This document shows positions 33,957-47,014 of a stretch of DNA of 64,000 bases, piece by piece. Position numbers and translations under genes: made by a program. Positions within the stretch are counted from its first letter, which is position 1, and every line of letters starts with the position of its first letter. Below the pieces are notes generated by a model. It was not told where the DNA came from. It saw only the letters and a list, made by a program, of their open reading frames with translations, and made no database searches. The DNA comes from Strongylocentrotus droebachiensis (lineage: Eukaryota > Echinodermata > Echinoidea > Camarodonta > Strongylocentrotidae). The stretch covers positions 77,001 through 141,000 of the forward strand of contig JAVYIG010000906.1 of assembly GCA_035222895.1 (NCBI GenBank). The letters are read 5' to 3'.

Positions 33957-36092
33957 CGCCCTTAACATGTCATGAAATGATCTCTATTCATCTCTATATA
34001 GGCGTTTAGATGTCTGTCTATCCAAACAATGTAATCGTATATCATTCAATGAGATGTTAAGGGCGGGACAATTTGCAAGGGGGAGCCTTGCATTCTGAGT
34101 CGCCCAAATGGCAAGGGGGGACCCTTGCATTCTGGGTCGCCCTTAACATGTCATAAAATGATCTCTTTTCATCTCTATATAGGCGTGTAGATCTCTGTCT
34201 ATCCAAACAATGTAATCGCAGATCATTCCATGAGATGTTAAGGGCGGGACAATTTGCAAGGGGGAGCCTTGCATTATGAGTCGCCAAAATGACAAGGGGG
34301 GACCCTTGCATTCTGGGTCGCCCTTAACATGTCATGAAATGATCTCTTTTCATCTCTATATAGGCGTGTAGATCTCTGTCTATCCAAACAATGTAATCGC
34401 AGATCATTCCATGAGATGTTAAGGGCGGGACAATTTGCAAGGGGGAGCGTTGCATTATGAGTCGCCAAAATGACAAGGGGGGACCCTTGCATTCTGGGTC
34501 GCCCTTAACATGTCATGAAATGATCTGTTTTCATCTCTATATAGGAGTGTAGATCTCTGTCTATTCAAACAAAGTAATCGCAGATCATTCCATGAGATGT
34601 TAAGGGCGGGACAATTTGCAAGGGGGAGCCTTGCATTCTGAGTCGCCCAAATGGCAAGGGGGGCCCTTGCATTCTGGGTCGCCCTTAACATGTCATGAAA
34701 TGATCTCTTTTCATCTCTATATAGGCGTGTAGATCTCTGTCTATCCAAACAATGTAATCGCAGATCATTCCATGAGATGTTAAGGGCGGGACAAATTGCA
34801 AGGAGGGAGCCTTGCATTCTGAGGCGCCCAAATGGCAAGTGGGGACCCTTGCATTCTGGGTCGCCCTTAACATGTCATGAAATGATCTCTTTTCCTCTCT
34901 ATATAGGAGTGTAGATCTCTGTCTATCCAACCAATGTAATCGCATATAATTCCATGAGATGTTAAGGGCGGGACAAATTGCAAGGGAGGACCTTTGCATT
35001 TTGGGTCGACCTTAACATGTCATGAAATGATCTCTTTTCATCTCTATATATGAGTGTAGATCTCTGTCTATCCAAACAATGTAATCGCAGATCGTTCCAT
35101 GAGATGTTAAGGGCGGGACAATTTGCAAGGGGGAGCCTTGCATTCTGAGTCGCCAAAATGGCAAGGGGGGACCCTTGCATTCTGGGTCGCCCTTAACATG
35201 TCATAAAATGATCTCTTTTCATCTCTATATAGGCGTGTAGATCTCTGTCTATCCAAACAATGTAATCGCAGATCATTCCATGAGATGTTAAGGGCGGGAC
35301 AATTTGCAAGGGGGAGCCTTGCATTCTGAGTCGCCCAAATGGCAAGGGGGACCCTTGCATTCTGGGTCGCCCTTAACATGTCATGAAATGATCTCTTTTC
35401 ATCTCTATATAGGCGTGTAGATCTCTGTCTATCCAAACAATGTAATCGCAGATCATTCCATGAGATGTTAAGGGCGGGACAATTTGCAAGGGGGGAGCCT
35501 TGCATTCTGAGTCGCCCAAATAGCAAGGGGGGACCCTTGCATTCTGGGTCGCCCTTAACATGTCATGAAATGATCTCTTTTCATCTCTATATACGCGTGT
35601 CGATCTCTGTCTATCCAAACAATGTAATCGCAGATCATTCCATGAGATGTTAAGGGCGGGACAATTTGCAAGGGGGAGCCTTGCATTCTGAGTCGCCAAA
35701 ATGACAAGGGGGGACCCTTGCATTCTGGGTCGCCCTTAACATGTCATGAAATGATCTCTTTTCATCTCTATATAGGCGTGTAGATCTCTGTCTATCCAAA
35801 CAATGTAATCGCAGATCATTCCATGAGATGTTAAGGGCGGGACAATTTGCAAGGGGGGAGCCTTGCATTCTGAGTCGCCCAAATGGCAAGGGGGGCCCTT
35901 GCATTCTGGGTCGCCCTTAACATGTCACGAAATGATCTCTTTTCATCTCTATATAGGCGTGTAGATCTCTGTCTATTCAAACAAAGTAATCGCAGATCAT
36001 TCCATGAGATGTTAAGGGCGGGACAATTTGCAAGGGGGGAGCCTTGCATTCTGAGTCGCCCAAATGGCAAGGGGGGCCCTTGCATTCTGGGT
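33957..36092 (+). repeat. 2136-bp tandem duplication, copy 2
   Basis: This is a head-to-tail second copy of 31821-33956. It overlaps the start of the second 7.2-kb block, so the 9030-bp offset duplication and the 2136-bp duplication share sequence. A private T occurs at 35051, where copy 1 (32915) and the more distant 26021 have G. Confidence 0.88.
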
Positions 36093-39000
36093 CGCCCTTA
36101 ACATGTCACGAAATGATCTCTTTTCATCTCTATATAGGCGTGTAGATCTCTGTCTATCCAAACAATGTAATCGCAGACCATTCCATGAGATGTTAAGGGC
36201 GGGACAAATTGCAAGGGGGGAGCCTTGCATTCTGAGTCGCCCAAATGGCAAGGGGGGACCCTTGCATTCTGGGTCGCCCTTAACATGTCATAAAATGATC
36301 TCTTTTCATCTCTATATTGGCGTGTAGATCTCTGTCTATCCAAACAATGTAATCGCAGATCATTCCAAGAGATGTTAAGGGCGGGACAATTTGCAAGGGG
36401 GGAGCCTTGCATTTCGAGTCGCCCAAATGGCAAGGGGGGACCCTTGCATTCTGGGTCATCCTTAACATGTCATGAAATGATCTCTTTTCCTCTCTATATA
36501 GGAGTGTAGATCTCTGTCTATCCAAACAATGTAATCGCATATAATTCCATGAGATGTTAAGGGCGGGACAAATTGCAAGGGAGGACCCTTGCATTTTGGG
36601 TCGACCTTAACATGTCATGAAATGATCTCTTTTCATCTCTATATAGGCGTGTAGATCTCTGTCTATCCAAACAATGTAATCGCAGATCGTTCCATGAGAT
36701 GTTAAGGGCGGGACAATTTGCAAGGGGGAGCCTTGCATTCTGAGTCGCCAAAATGGCAAGGGGGGACCCTTGCATTCTGGGTCGCCCTTAACATGTCATA
36801 AAATGATCTCTTTTCATCTCTATATAGGCGTGTAGATCTCTGTCTATCCAAACAATGTAATCGCAGATCATTCCATGAGATGTTAAGGGCGGGACAATTT
36901 GCAAGGGGGAGCCATGCATTCTGAGTCGCCCAAATGGCAAGGGGGGACCCTTGCATTCTGGGTCGCCCTTAACATGTCATGAAATGATCTCTTTTCATCT
37001 CTATATAGGCGTGTAGATCTCTGTCTATCCAAACAATGTAATCGCAGATTATTCCATGAGATGTTAAGGGCGGGACAATTTGCAAGGGGGGAGCCTTGCA
37101 TTCTGAGTCGCCCAAATAGCAAGGGGGGACCGTTGCATTCTGGGTCGCCCTTAACATGTCATGAAATGATCTCTTTTCATCTCTATATACGCGTGTCGAT
37201 CTCTGTCTATCCAAACAATGTAATCGCAGATCATTCCATGAGATGTTAAGGGCGGGACAAATTGAAAGGGGGGACCCTTGCATTCTGGGTCGCCCTTAAC
37301 ATGTCATGAAATGATCTCTTTTCATCTCTATATAGGCGTGTAGATCTCTGTCTATCCAAACAATGTAATCGCAGATTATTCCATGAGATGTTAAAGGCGG
37401 GACAATTTGCAAGGGGGGAGCCTTGCATTCTGAGTCGCCCAAATAGCAAGGGGGGACCGTTGCATTCTGGGTCGCCCTTAACATGTCATGAAATGATCTC
37501 TTTTCATCTCTATATACGCGTGTCGATCTCTGTCTATCCAAACAATGTAATCGCAGATCATTCCATGAGATGTTAAGGGCGGGACAATTTGCAAGGGGGA
37601 GCCTTGCATTCTGAGTCGCCAAAATGACAAGGGGGGACCCTTGCATTCTGGGTCGCCCTTAACATGTCATGAAATGATCTCTTTTCATCTCTATATACGC
37701 GTGTCGATCTCTGTCTATCCAAACAATGTAATCGCAGATCATTCCATGAGATGTTAAGGGCGGAAAAATTTCCAAGGGGGAGCCTTGCATTCTGAGTCGC
37801 CCAAATAGCAAGGGGGGATCCTTGCATTCTGGGTCGCCCTTAACATGTCATGAAATGATCTCTTTTCATCTCTAAATAGGCGTGTAGATCTCTGTCTATC
37901 CAAACAATGTAATCGCAGATCATTCCATGAGATGTTAAGGGCGGGACAATTTGCAAGGGGGAGCCTTGCATTCTGGGTCGCCTTTAACATGTCATGAAAT
38001 GATCTCTTTTCATCTCTATAGAGGCGTGTAGATCTCTGTCTATCTAAACAATGTAATCTCAGATCATTCCATGAGATGTTAAGGGCGGGACAATTTGTAA
38101 GGAGGGAGCCTTGCATTCTGAGTCGCCCAAATGGCAAGGGGGGAGCCTTGCATTCTGGGTCGCCCTCATAAACATGTCATGAAATGATCCCTTTTCATCT
38201 CTATATAGGCGTGTAGATCTCTGTCTATCCAAACAATGTAATCGCAGATCATTCCATGAGATGTTAAGGGCGGGACAATTTGCAAGGGGGGAGAGTTGCA
38301 TTTTGAGTCGCCCAAATGGCAAGGGGGGACCCTTGCATTCTGGGTCGCCCTTAACATGTCATGAAATGATCTCTTTTCATCTCTATATAGGCGTGTAGAT
38401 CTCTGTCTATCCAAACAATGTAATCGCAGATCGTTCCATGAGATGTTAAGGGCGGGACAATTTGCAAGGGGGAGCCTTGCATTCTGAGTCGCCAAAATGG
38501 CAAGGGGGGACCCTTGCATTCTGGGTCGCCCTTAACATGTCATAAAATGATCTCTTTTCATCTCTATATAGGCGTGTAGATCTCTGTCTATCCAAACAAT
38601 GTAATCGCAGATCATTCCATGAGATGTTAAAGGCGGGACAATTTGCAAGGGGGAGCCTTGCATTCTGAGTCGCCCAAATGGCAAGGGGGGACCCTTGCAT
38701 TCTGGGTCGCCCTTAACATGTCATGAAATGATCTCTTTTCATCTCTATATACGCGTGTCGATCTCTGTCTATCCAAACAATGTAATCGCAGATCATTCCA
38801 TGAGATGTTAAGGGCGGGACAATTTGCAAGGGGGGAGCCTTGCATTCTGAGTCGCCCAAATAGCAAGGGGGGACCGTTGCATTCTGGGTCGCCCTTAACA
38901 TGTCATGAAATGATCTCTTTTCATCTCTATATACGCGTGTCGATCTCTGTCTATCCAAACAATGTAATCGCAGATCATTCCATGAGATGTTAAGGGCGGG

Positions 39001-41880
39001 ACAATTTGCAAGGGGGAGCCTTGCATTCTGAGTCGCCAAAATGACAAGGGGGGACCCTTGCATTCTGGGTCGCCCTTAACATGTCATGAAATGATCTCTT
39101 TTCATCTCTATATAGGCGTGTAGATCTCTGTCTATCCAAACAATGTAATCGCAGATCGTTCCATGAGATGTTAAGGGCGGGACAATTTGCAAGGGGGAGC
39201 CTTGCATTCTGAGTCGCCCAAATAGCAAGGGGGGATCCTTGCATTCTGGGTCGCCCTTAACATGTCATAAAATGATCTCTTTTCATCTCTATATAGGCGT
39301 GTAGATCTCTGTCTATCCAAACAATGCAATCGCAGATCATTCCATGAGATGTTAAGGGCGGGACAATTTGCAAGGGGGAGCCTTGCATTCTGAGTCGCCT
39401 AAATGGCAAGGGGGGACCCTTGCATTCTGGGTCGCCCTTAACATGTCATGAAATGATCTCTTTTCATCTCTATATACGCGTGTCGATCTCTGTCTATCCA
39501 AACAATGTAATCGCAGATCATTCCATGAGATGTTAAGGGCGGGACAATTTGCAAGGGGGGAGCCTTGCATTCTGAGTCGCCCAAATAGCAAGGGGGGACC
39601 GTTGCATTCTGGGTCGCCCTTAACATGTCATGAAATGATCTCTTTTCATCTCTAAATAGGCGTGTAGATCTCTGTCTATCCAAACAATGTACTCGCAGAT
39701 CATTCCATGAGATGTTAAGGGCGGGACAATTTGCAAGGGGGAGCCTTGCATTCTGAGTCGCCAAAATGACAAGGGGGGACCCTTGCATTCTGGGTCGCCC
39801 TTAACATGTCATGAAATGATCTCTTTTCATCTCTATATACGCGTGTCGATCTCTGTCTATCCAAACAATGTAATCGCAGATCATTCCATGAGATGTTAAG
39901 GGCGGAAAAATTTCCAAGGGGGAGCCTTGCATTCTGAGTCGCCCAAATAGCAAGGGGGGATCCTTGCATTCTGGGTCGCCCTTAACATGTCATGAAATGA
40001 TCTCTTTTCATCTCTAAATAGGCGTGTAGATCTCTGTCTATCCAAACAATGTAATCGCAGATCATTCCATGAGATGTTAAGGGCGGGACAATTTGCAAGG
40101 GGGAGCCTTGCATTCTGGGTCGCCTTTAACATGTCATGAAATGATCTCTTTTCATCTCTATATAGGCGTGTAGATCTCTGTCTATCCAAACAATGTTATC
40201 GCAGATCATTCCATGAGATGTTAAGGGCGGGACAATTTGAAAGGGGGGAGCCTTGCATTCTGAGTCGCCCAAATGGCAAGGGTGGACCCTTGCATTCTGG
40301 GTCGCCCTTAACATCTCATGAAATGATCTCTTTTCATCTCTATAGAGGCGTGTAGATCTTTGTCTATCTAAACAATGTAATCTCAGATCATTCCATGAGA
40401 TGTTAAGGGCGGGACAATTTGTAAGGAGGGAGCCTTGCATTCTGAGTCGCCCAAATGGCAAGGGGGGAGCCTTGCATTCTGGGTCGCCCTCATAAACATG
40501 TCATGAAATGATCCCTTTTCATCTCTATATAGGCGTGTAGATCTCTGTCTATCCAAACAATGTAATCGCAGATCATTCCATGAGATGTTAAGGGCGGGAC
40601 AATTTGCAAGGGGGGAGAGTTGCATTTTGAGTCGCCCAAATGGCAAGGGGGGACCCTTGCATTCTGGGTCGCCCTTAACATGTCATGAAATGATCTCTTT
40701 TCATCTCTATATAGGCGTTTCGATCTCTGTCTATCCAAACAATGTAATCGCAGATCATTCCATGAGATGTTAAGGGCGGGACAATTTGCAAGGGGGAGCC
40801 TTGCATTCTGATTCGCCAAAATGGCAAGGGGGGACCCTTGCATTCTGGGTCGCCCTTAACATGTCATGAAATGATCTCTATTCATCTCTATATAGGCGTT
40901 TAGATGTCTGTCTATCCAAACAATGTAATCGTATATCATTCAATGAGATGTTAAGGGCGGGACAATTTGCAAGGGGGAGCCTTGCATTCTGAGTCGCCCA
41001 AATGGCAAGGGGGGACCCTTGCATTCTGGGTCGCCCTTAACATGTCATAAAATGATCTCTTTTCATCTCTATATAGGCGTGTAGATCTCTGTCTATCCAA
41101 ACAATGTAATCGCAGATCATTCCATGAGATGTTAAGGGCGGGACAATTTGCAAGGGGGAGCCTTGCATTATGAGTCGCCAAAATGACAAGGGGGGACCCT
41201 TGCATTCTGGGTCGCCCTTAACATGTCATGAAATGATCTCTTTTCATCTCTATATAGGCGTGTAGATCTCTGTCTATCCAAACAATGTAATCGCAGATCA
41301 TTCCATGAGATGTTAAGGGCGGGACAATTTGCAAGGGGGAGCGTTGCATTATGAGTCGCCAAAATGACAAGGGGGGACCCTTGCATTCTGGGTCGCCCTT
41401 AACATGTCATGAAATGATCTGTTTTCATCTCTATATAGGAGTGTAGATCTCTGTCTATTCAAACAAAGTAATCGCAGATCATTCCATGAGATGTTAAGGG
41501 CGGGACAATTTGCAAGGGGGAGCCTTGCATTCTGAGTCGCCCAAATGGCAAGGGGGGCCCTTGCATTCTGGGTCGCCCTTAACATGTCATGAAATGATCT
41601 CTTTTCATCTCTATATAGGCGTGTAGATCTCTGTCTATCCAAACAATGTAATCGCAGATCATTCCATGAGATGTTAAGGGCGGGACAAATTGCAAGGAGG
41701 GAGCCTTGCATTCTGAGGCGCCCAAATGGCAAGTGGGGACCCTTGCATTCTGGGTCGCCCTTAACATGTCATGAAATGATCTCTTTTCCTCTCTATATAG
41801 GAGTGTAGATCTCTGTCTATCCAACCAATGTAATCGCATATAATTCCATGAGATGTTAAGGGCGGGACAAATTGCAAGGG
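34708..41880 (+). repeat. 7.2-kb block, copy 2 of the 9030-bp-offset duplication
   Basis: Same subtype order as 25678-32850, including the 327-bp dimer (36964-37617) and both A-type patches (37835-38345 and 39977-40669). Private changes include the A at 37395. After 41880 the sequence has GCTTTTGGG in place of GCATTTTGGG and passes into the 1051-bp units. Confidence 0.9.
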
Positions 41881-41899
41881 AGGACCCTTGCTTTTGGGT

Positions 41900-42950
41900 C
41901 GACCTTAACATGTCATGAAATTATCTCTTTTCATCTCTATATAGGAGTGTAGATCTCTGTCTATCCAAACAATGTAATCGCAGATCGTTCCATGAGATGT
42001 TAAGGGCGGGACAATTTGCAAGGGGGAGCCTTGCATTCTGAGTCGCCAAAATGGCAAGGGGGGACCCTTGCATTCGGGGTCGCCCTTAACATGTCATAAA
42101 ATGATCTCTTTTCATCTCTATATATGCGTGTAGATCTCTGTCTATCCAAACAATGTAATCGCAGATCATTCCATGAGATGTTAAGGGCGGGACAATTTGC
42201 AAGGGGGAGCCTTGCATTCTGAGTCGCCCAAATAGCAAGGGGGGACCGTTGCATTTTGGGTCGCCCTTAACATGTCATGAAATGATCTCTTTTCATCTCT
42301 ATATACGCGTGTCGATCTCTGTCTATCCAAACAATGTAATCGCAGATCATTCCATGAGATGTTAAGGGCGGGACAGTTTGCAAGGGGGAGCCTTGCATTC
42401 TGAGTCGCCAAAATGACAAGGGGGACCCTTGCATTCTGGGTCGCCCTTAACATGTCATGAAATGATCTCTTTTCATCTCTATATAGGCGTGTAGATCTCT
42501 GTCTATCCAAACAATGTAATCGCAGATCATTCCAAGAGATGTTAAGGGCGGGACAATTTGCAAGGGGGGAGCCTTGCATTTCGAGTCGCCCAAATGGCAA
42601 GGGGGGACCCTTGCATTCTGGGTCATCCTTAACATGTCATGAAATAATCTCTTTTCCTCTCTATATAGGCGTGTAGATCTCTGTCTATCCAAACAATGTA
42701 ATCGCAGATCATTCCATGAGATGTTAAGGGCGGGACAAATTGCAAGGAGGGAGCCTTGCATTCTGAGGCGCCCAAATGGCAAGTGGGGACCCTTGCATTC
42801 TGGGTCACCCTTAACATGTCATGAAATGATCTCTTTTCCTCTCTATATAGGAGTGTAGATCTCTGTCTATCCAAACAATGTAATCGCATATAATTCCATG
42901 AGATGTTAAGGGCGGGACAAATTGCAAGGGAGGACCCTTGCATTTTGGGT
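41900..42950 (+). repeat. 1051-bp higher-order repeat, copy 1 (6 monomers)
   Basis: Monomer starts are 41900 (c), 42081 (d), 42262 (MluI-type with GACAGTTTGC), 42442 (g), 42624 (a) and 42806 (b'). Lengths 181, 181, 180, 182, 182 and 145 sum to 1051. Diagnostic markers are TTCGGGGTCG before d, TATATATGCG in d, and GGGTCACCC at the a/b' junction. It ends at a SalI-bearing CGACC start. Confidence 0.9.
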
Positions 42951-44001
42951 CGACCTTAACATGTCATGAAATGATCTCTTTTCATCTCTATATAGGAGTG
43001 TAGATCTCTGTCTATCCAAACAATGTAATCGCAGATCGTTCCATGAGATGTTAAGGGCGGGACAATTTGCAAGGGGGAGCCTTGCATTCTGAGTCGCCAA
43101 AATGGCAAGGGGGGACCCTTGCATTCGGGGTCGCCCTTAACATGTCATAAAATGATCTCTTTTCATCTCTATATATGCGTGTAGATCTCTGTCTATCCAA
43201 ACAATGTAATCGCAGATCATTCCATGAGATGTTAAGGGCGGGACAATTTGCAAGGGGGAGCCTTGCATTCTGAGTCGCCCAAATAGCAAGGGGGGACCGT
43301 TGCATTCTGGGTCGCCCTTAACATGTCATGAAATGATCTCTTTTCATCTCTATATACGCGTGTCGATCTCTGTCTATCCAAACAATGTAATCGCAGATCA
43401 TTCCATGAGATGTTAAGGGCGGGACAGTTTGCAAGGGGGAGCCTTGCATTCTGAGTCGCCAAAATGACAAGGGGGACCCTTGCATTCTGGGTCGCCCTTA
43501 ACATGTCATGAAATGATCTCTTTTCATCTCTATATAGGCGTGTAGATCTCTGTCTATCCAAACAATGTAATCGCAGATCATTCCAAGAGATGTTAAGGGC
43601 GGGACAATTTGCAAGGGGGGAGCCTTGCATTTCGAGTCGCCCAAATGGCAAGGGGGGACCCTTGCATTCTGGGTCATCCTTAACATGTCATGAAATAATC
43701 TCTTTTCCTCTCTATATAGGCGTGTAGATCTCTGTCTATCCAAACAATGTAATCGCAGATCATTCCATGAGATGTTAAGGGCGGGACAAATTGCAAGGAG
43801 GGAGCCTTGCATTCTGAGGCGCCCAAATGGCAAGTGGGGACCCTTGCATTCTGGGTCACCCTTAACATGTCATGAAATGATCTCTTTTCCTCTCTATATA
43901 GGAGTGTAGATCTCTGTCTATCCAAACAATGTAATCGCATATAATTCCATGAGATGTTAAGGGCGCGACAAATTGCAAGGGAGGACCCTTGCATTTTGGG
44001 T
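42951..44001 (+). repeat. 1051-bp higher-order repeat, copy 2 (6 monomers)
   Basis: The copy repeats 41900-42950 in order and length. It differs in having CGACCTTAACATGTCATGAAATG rather than a TGAAATTATC left arm in the first monomer, and GGGCGCGAC in the last. The following unit (from 44002) starts as a third copy but, after one c' monomer, jumps directly to a g monomer at 44183, marking a deletion of two monomers by unequal exchange. Confidence 0.9.
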
Positions 44002-44364
44002 CGACCTTAACATGTCATGAAATGATCTCTTTTCATCTCTATATAGGAGTGTAGATCTCTGTCTATCCAAACAATGTAATCGCAGATCGTTCCATGAGAT
44101 GTTAAGGGCGGGACAATTTGCAAGGGGGAGCCTTGCATTCTGAGTCGCCAAAATGGCAAGGGGGGACCCTTGCATTCTGGGTCGCCCTTAACATGTCATA
44201 AAATGATCTCTTTTCATCTCTATATAGGCGTGTAGATCTCTGTCTATCCAAACAATGTAATCGCAGATCATTCCAAGAGATGTTAAGGGCGGGACAATTT
44301 GCAAGGGGGGAGCCTTGCATTTCGAGTCGCCCAAATGGCAAGGGGGGACCCTTGCATTCTGGGT
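43675..44364 (+). repeat. 690-bp module (a, b', c', g), first occurrence
   Basis: Type a at 43675, b' at 43857, c' at 44002 and g at 44183 give the four-monomer order reused throughout region V. The module overlaps the end of the second 1051-bp unit, which shows how it arose: an a-b' end joined to c'-g. Type a has TCATCC at its start, ATAATCTC, and GAGGCGCCC with AAGTGGGG in the linker. Type g has CCAAGAG and TTTCGAGTCG. Confidence 0.88.
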
Positions 44365-45417
44365 CATCCTTAACATGTCATGAAATAATCTCTTTTCATC
44401 TCTATATAGGCGTGTAGATCTCTGTCTATCCAAACAATGTAATCGCAGATCATTCCATGAGATGTTAAGGGCGGGACAAATTGCAAGGAGGGAGCCTTGC
44501 ATTCTGAGGCGCCCAAATGGCAAGTGGGGACCCTTGCATTCTGGGTCGCCCTTAACATGTCATGAAATGATCTCTTTTCCTCTCTATATAGGAGTGTAGA
44601 TCTCTGTCTATCCAACCAATGTAATCGCATATAATTCCATGAGATGTTAAGGGCGGGACAAATTGCAAGGGAGGACCCTTGCTTTTGGGTCGACCTTAAC
44701 ATGTCATGAAATTATCTCTTTTCATCTCTATATAGGAGTGTAGATCTCTGTCTATCCAAACAATGTAATCGCAGATCGTTCCATGAGATGTTAAGGGCGG
44801 GACAATTTGCAAGGGGGAGCCTTGCATTCTGAGTCGCCAAAATGGCAAGGGGGGACCCTTGCATTCTGGGTCGCCCTTAACATGTCATAAAATGATCTCT
44901 TTTCATCTCTATATATGCGTGTAGATCTCTGTCTATCCAAACAATGTAATCGCAGATCATTCCATAAGATGTTAAGGGCGGGACAATTTGCAAGGGGGAG
45001 CCTTGCATTCTGAGTCGCCTAAACGGCAAGGGGGGACCCTTGCATTCTGGGTCGCCCTTAACATGTCATGAAATGATCTCTTTTCATCTCTATATAGGCG
45101 TGTAGATCTCTGTCTATCCAAACAATGTAATCGCAGATCATTCCATGAGATGTTAAGGGCGGGACAATTTGCAAGGGAGGAGCCTTGCATTCTGAGTCGC
45201 CCAAATAGCAAGGGGGGACCGTTGCATTCTGGGTCGCCCTTAACATGTCATGAAATGATCTCTTTTCATCTCTATATACGCGTGTCGATCTCTGTCTATC
45301 CAAAACAATGTAATCGCAGATCATTCCAAGAGATGTTAAGGGCGGGACAATTTGCAAGGGGGGAGCCTTGCATTTCGAGTCGCCCAAATGGCAAGGGGGG
45401 ACCCTTGCATTCTGGGT
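44365..45417 (+). repeat. 1053-bp module (a, b, c, d, e, f), first occurrence
   Basis: The six monomers are a (182 bp), b (144 bp, CCAACCAATG, GCATATAATTCC, GCTTTTGGG), c (TGAAATTATC, CAGATCGTTCC), d (TATATATGCG, CCATAAG, CCTAAACGG), e (GGGAGGAGCC, AATAGC, GACCGTTGC) and f. Type f is a hybrid of an MluI-type left half (TATATACGCG, CCAAAACAATG) and a g-type right half (CCAAGAG, TTTCGAG). The same unit recurs at 51000, 58793, 59846, 61589 and 63332. Confidence 0.88.
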
Positions 45418-47014
45418 CATCCTTAACATTTCATGAAATAATCTCTTTTCATCTCTATATAGGCGTGTAGATCTCTGTCTATCCAAACAATGTAATCGCA
45501 GATCATTCCAAGAGATGTTAAGGGCGGGACAATTTGCAAGGGGGGAGCCTTGCATTTCGAGTCGCCCAAATGGCAAGGGGGACCCTTGCATTCTGGGTCA
45601 TCCTTAACATGTCATGAAATAATCTCTTTTCATCTCTATATAGGCGTGTAGATCTCTGTCTATCCAAACAATGTAATCGCAGATCATTCCATGAGATGTT
45701 AAGGGCGGGACAAATTGCAAGGAGGGAGCCTTGCATTCTGAGGCGCCCAAATGGCAAGTGGGGACCCTTGCATTCTGGGTCGCCCTTAACATGTCATGAA
45801 ATGATCTCTTTTCCTCTCTATATAGGAGTGTAGATCTCTGTCTATCCAAACAATGTAATCGCATATAATTCCATGAGATGTTAAGGGCGGGACAAATTGC
45901 AAGGGAGGACCCTTGCATTTTGGGTCGACCTTAACATGTCATGAAATGATCTCTTTTCATCTCTATATAGGAGTGTAGATCTCTGTCTATCCAAACAATG
46001 TAATCGCAGATCGTTCCATGAGATGTTAAGGGCGGGACAATTTGCAAGGGGGAGCCTTGCATTCTGAGTCGCCAAAATGACAAGGGGGGACCCTTGCATT
46101 CTGGGTCGCCCTTAACATGTCATGAAATGATCTCTTTTCATCTCTATATAGGCGTGTAGATCTCTGTCTATCCAAACAATGTAATCGCAGATCATTCCAT
46201 GAGATGTTAAGGGCGGGACAATTTGCAAGGGGGGAGCCTTGCATTCTGAGTCGCCCAAATAGCAAGGGGGGACCCTTGCATTCTGGGTCGCCCTTAACAT
46301 GTCATGAAATGATCTCTTTTCATCTCTATATACGCGTGTCGATCTCTGTCTATCCAAACAATGTAATCGCAGATCATTCCATGAGATGTTAAGGGCGGGA
46401 CAATTTGCAAGGGGGAGCCTTGCATTATGAGTCGCCAAAATGACAAGGGGGGACCCTTGCATTCTGGGTCGCCCTTAACATGTCATGAAATGATCTCTTT
46501 TCATCTCTATATAGGCGTGTAGATCTCTGTCTATCCAAACAATGTAATCGCAGATCATTCCATGAGATGTTAAGGGCGGGACAATTTGCAAGGGGGGAGC
46601 CTTGCATTCTGAGTCGCCCAAATGGCAAGGGGGGCCCTTGCATTCTGGGTCGCCCTTAACATGTCACGAAATGATCTCTTTTCATCTCTATATAGGCGTG
46701 TAGATCTCTGTCTATCCACACAAAGTAATCGCAGATCATTCCATGAGATGTTAAGGGCGGGACAATTTGCAAGGGGGGAGCCTTGCATTCTGAGTCGCCC
46801 AAATGGCAAGGGGGGACCCTTGCATTCTGGGTCGCCCTTAACATGTCATAAAATGATCTCTTTTCATCTCTATATTGGCGTGTAGATCTCTGTCTATCCA
46901 AACAATGTAATCGCAGATCATTCCAAGAGATGTTAAGAGCGGGACAATTTGCAAGGGGGGAGCCTTGCATTTCGAGTCGCCCAAATGGCAAGGGGGGACC
47001 CTTGCATTCTGGGT
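45418..47014 (+). repeat. Mixed segment between modules: hybrid monomer plus region III-like stretch
   Basis: 45418-45598 is a single hybrid with an a-type left arm (TCATCC, ACATTTCATG) and a g-type right half. From 45599 an a, b', c' run leads at 46107 into region III-type monomers: an e-like monomer, an MluI-type monomer (46289), a monomer at 46470, TCACGAAATG (46651), and TATATTGG (46832). This stretch of 1416 bp ends at a new type a at 47015. It joins region V modules to sequence of the kind found at 26-28 kb. Confidence 0.8.
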
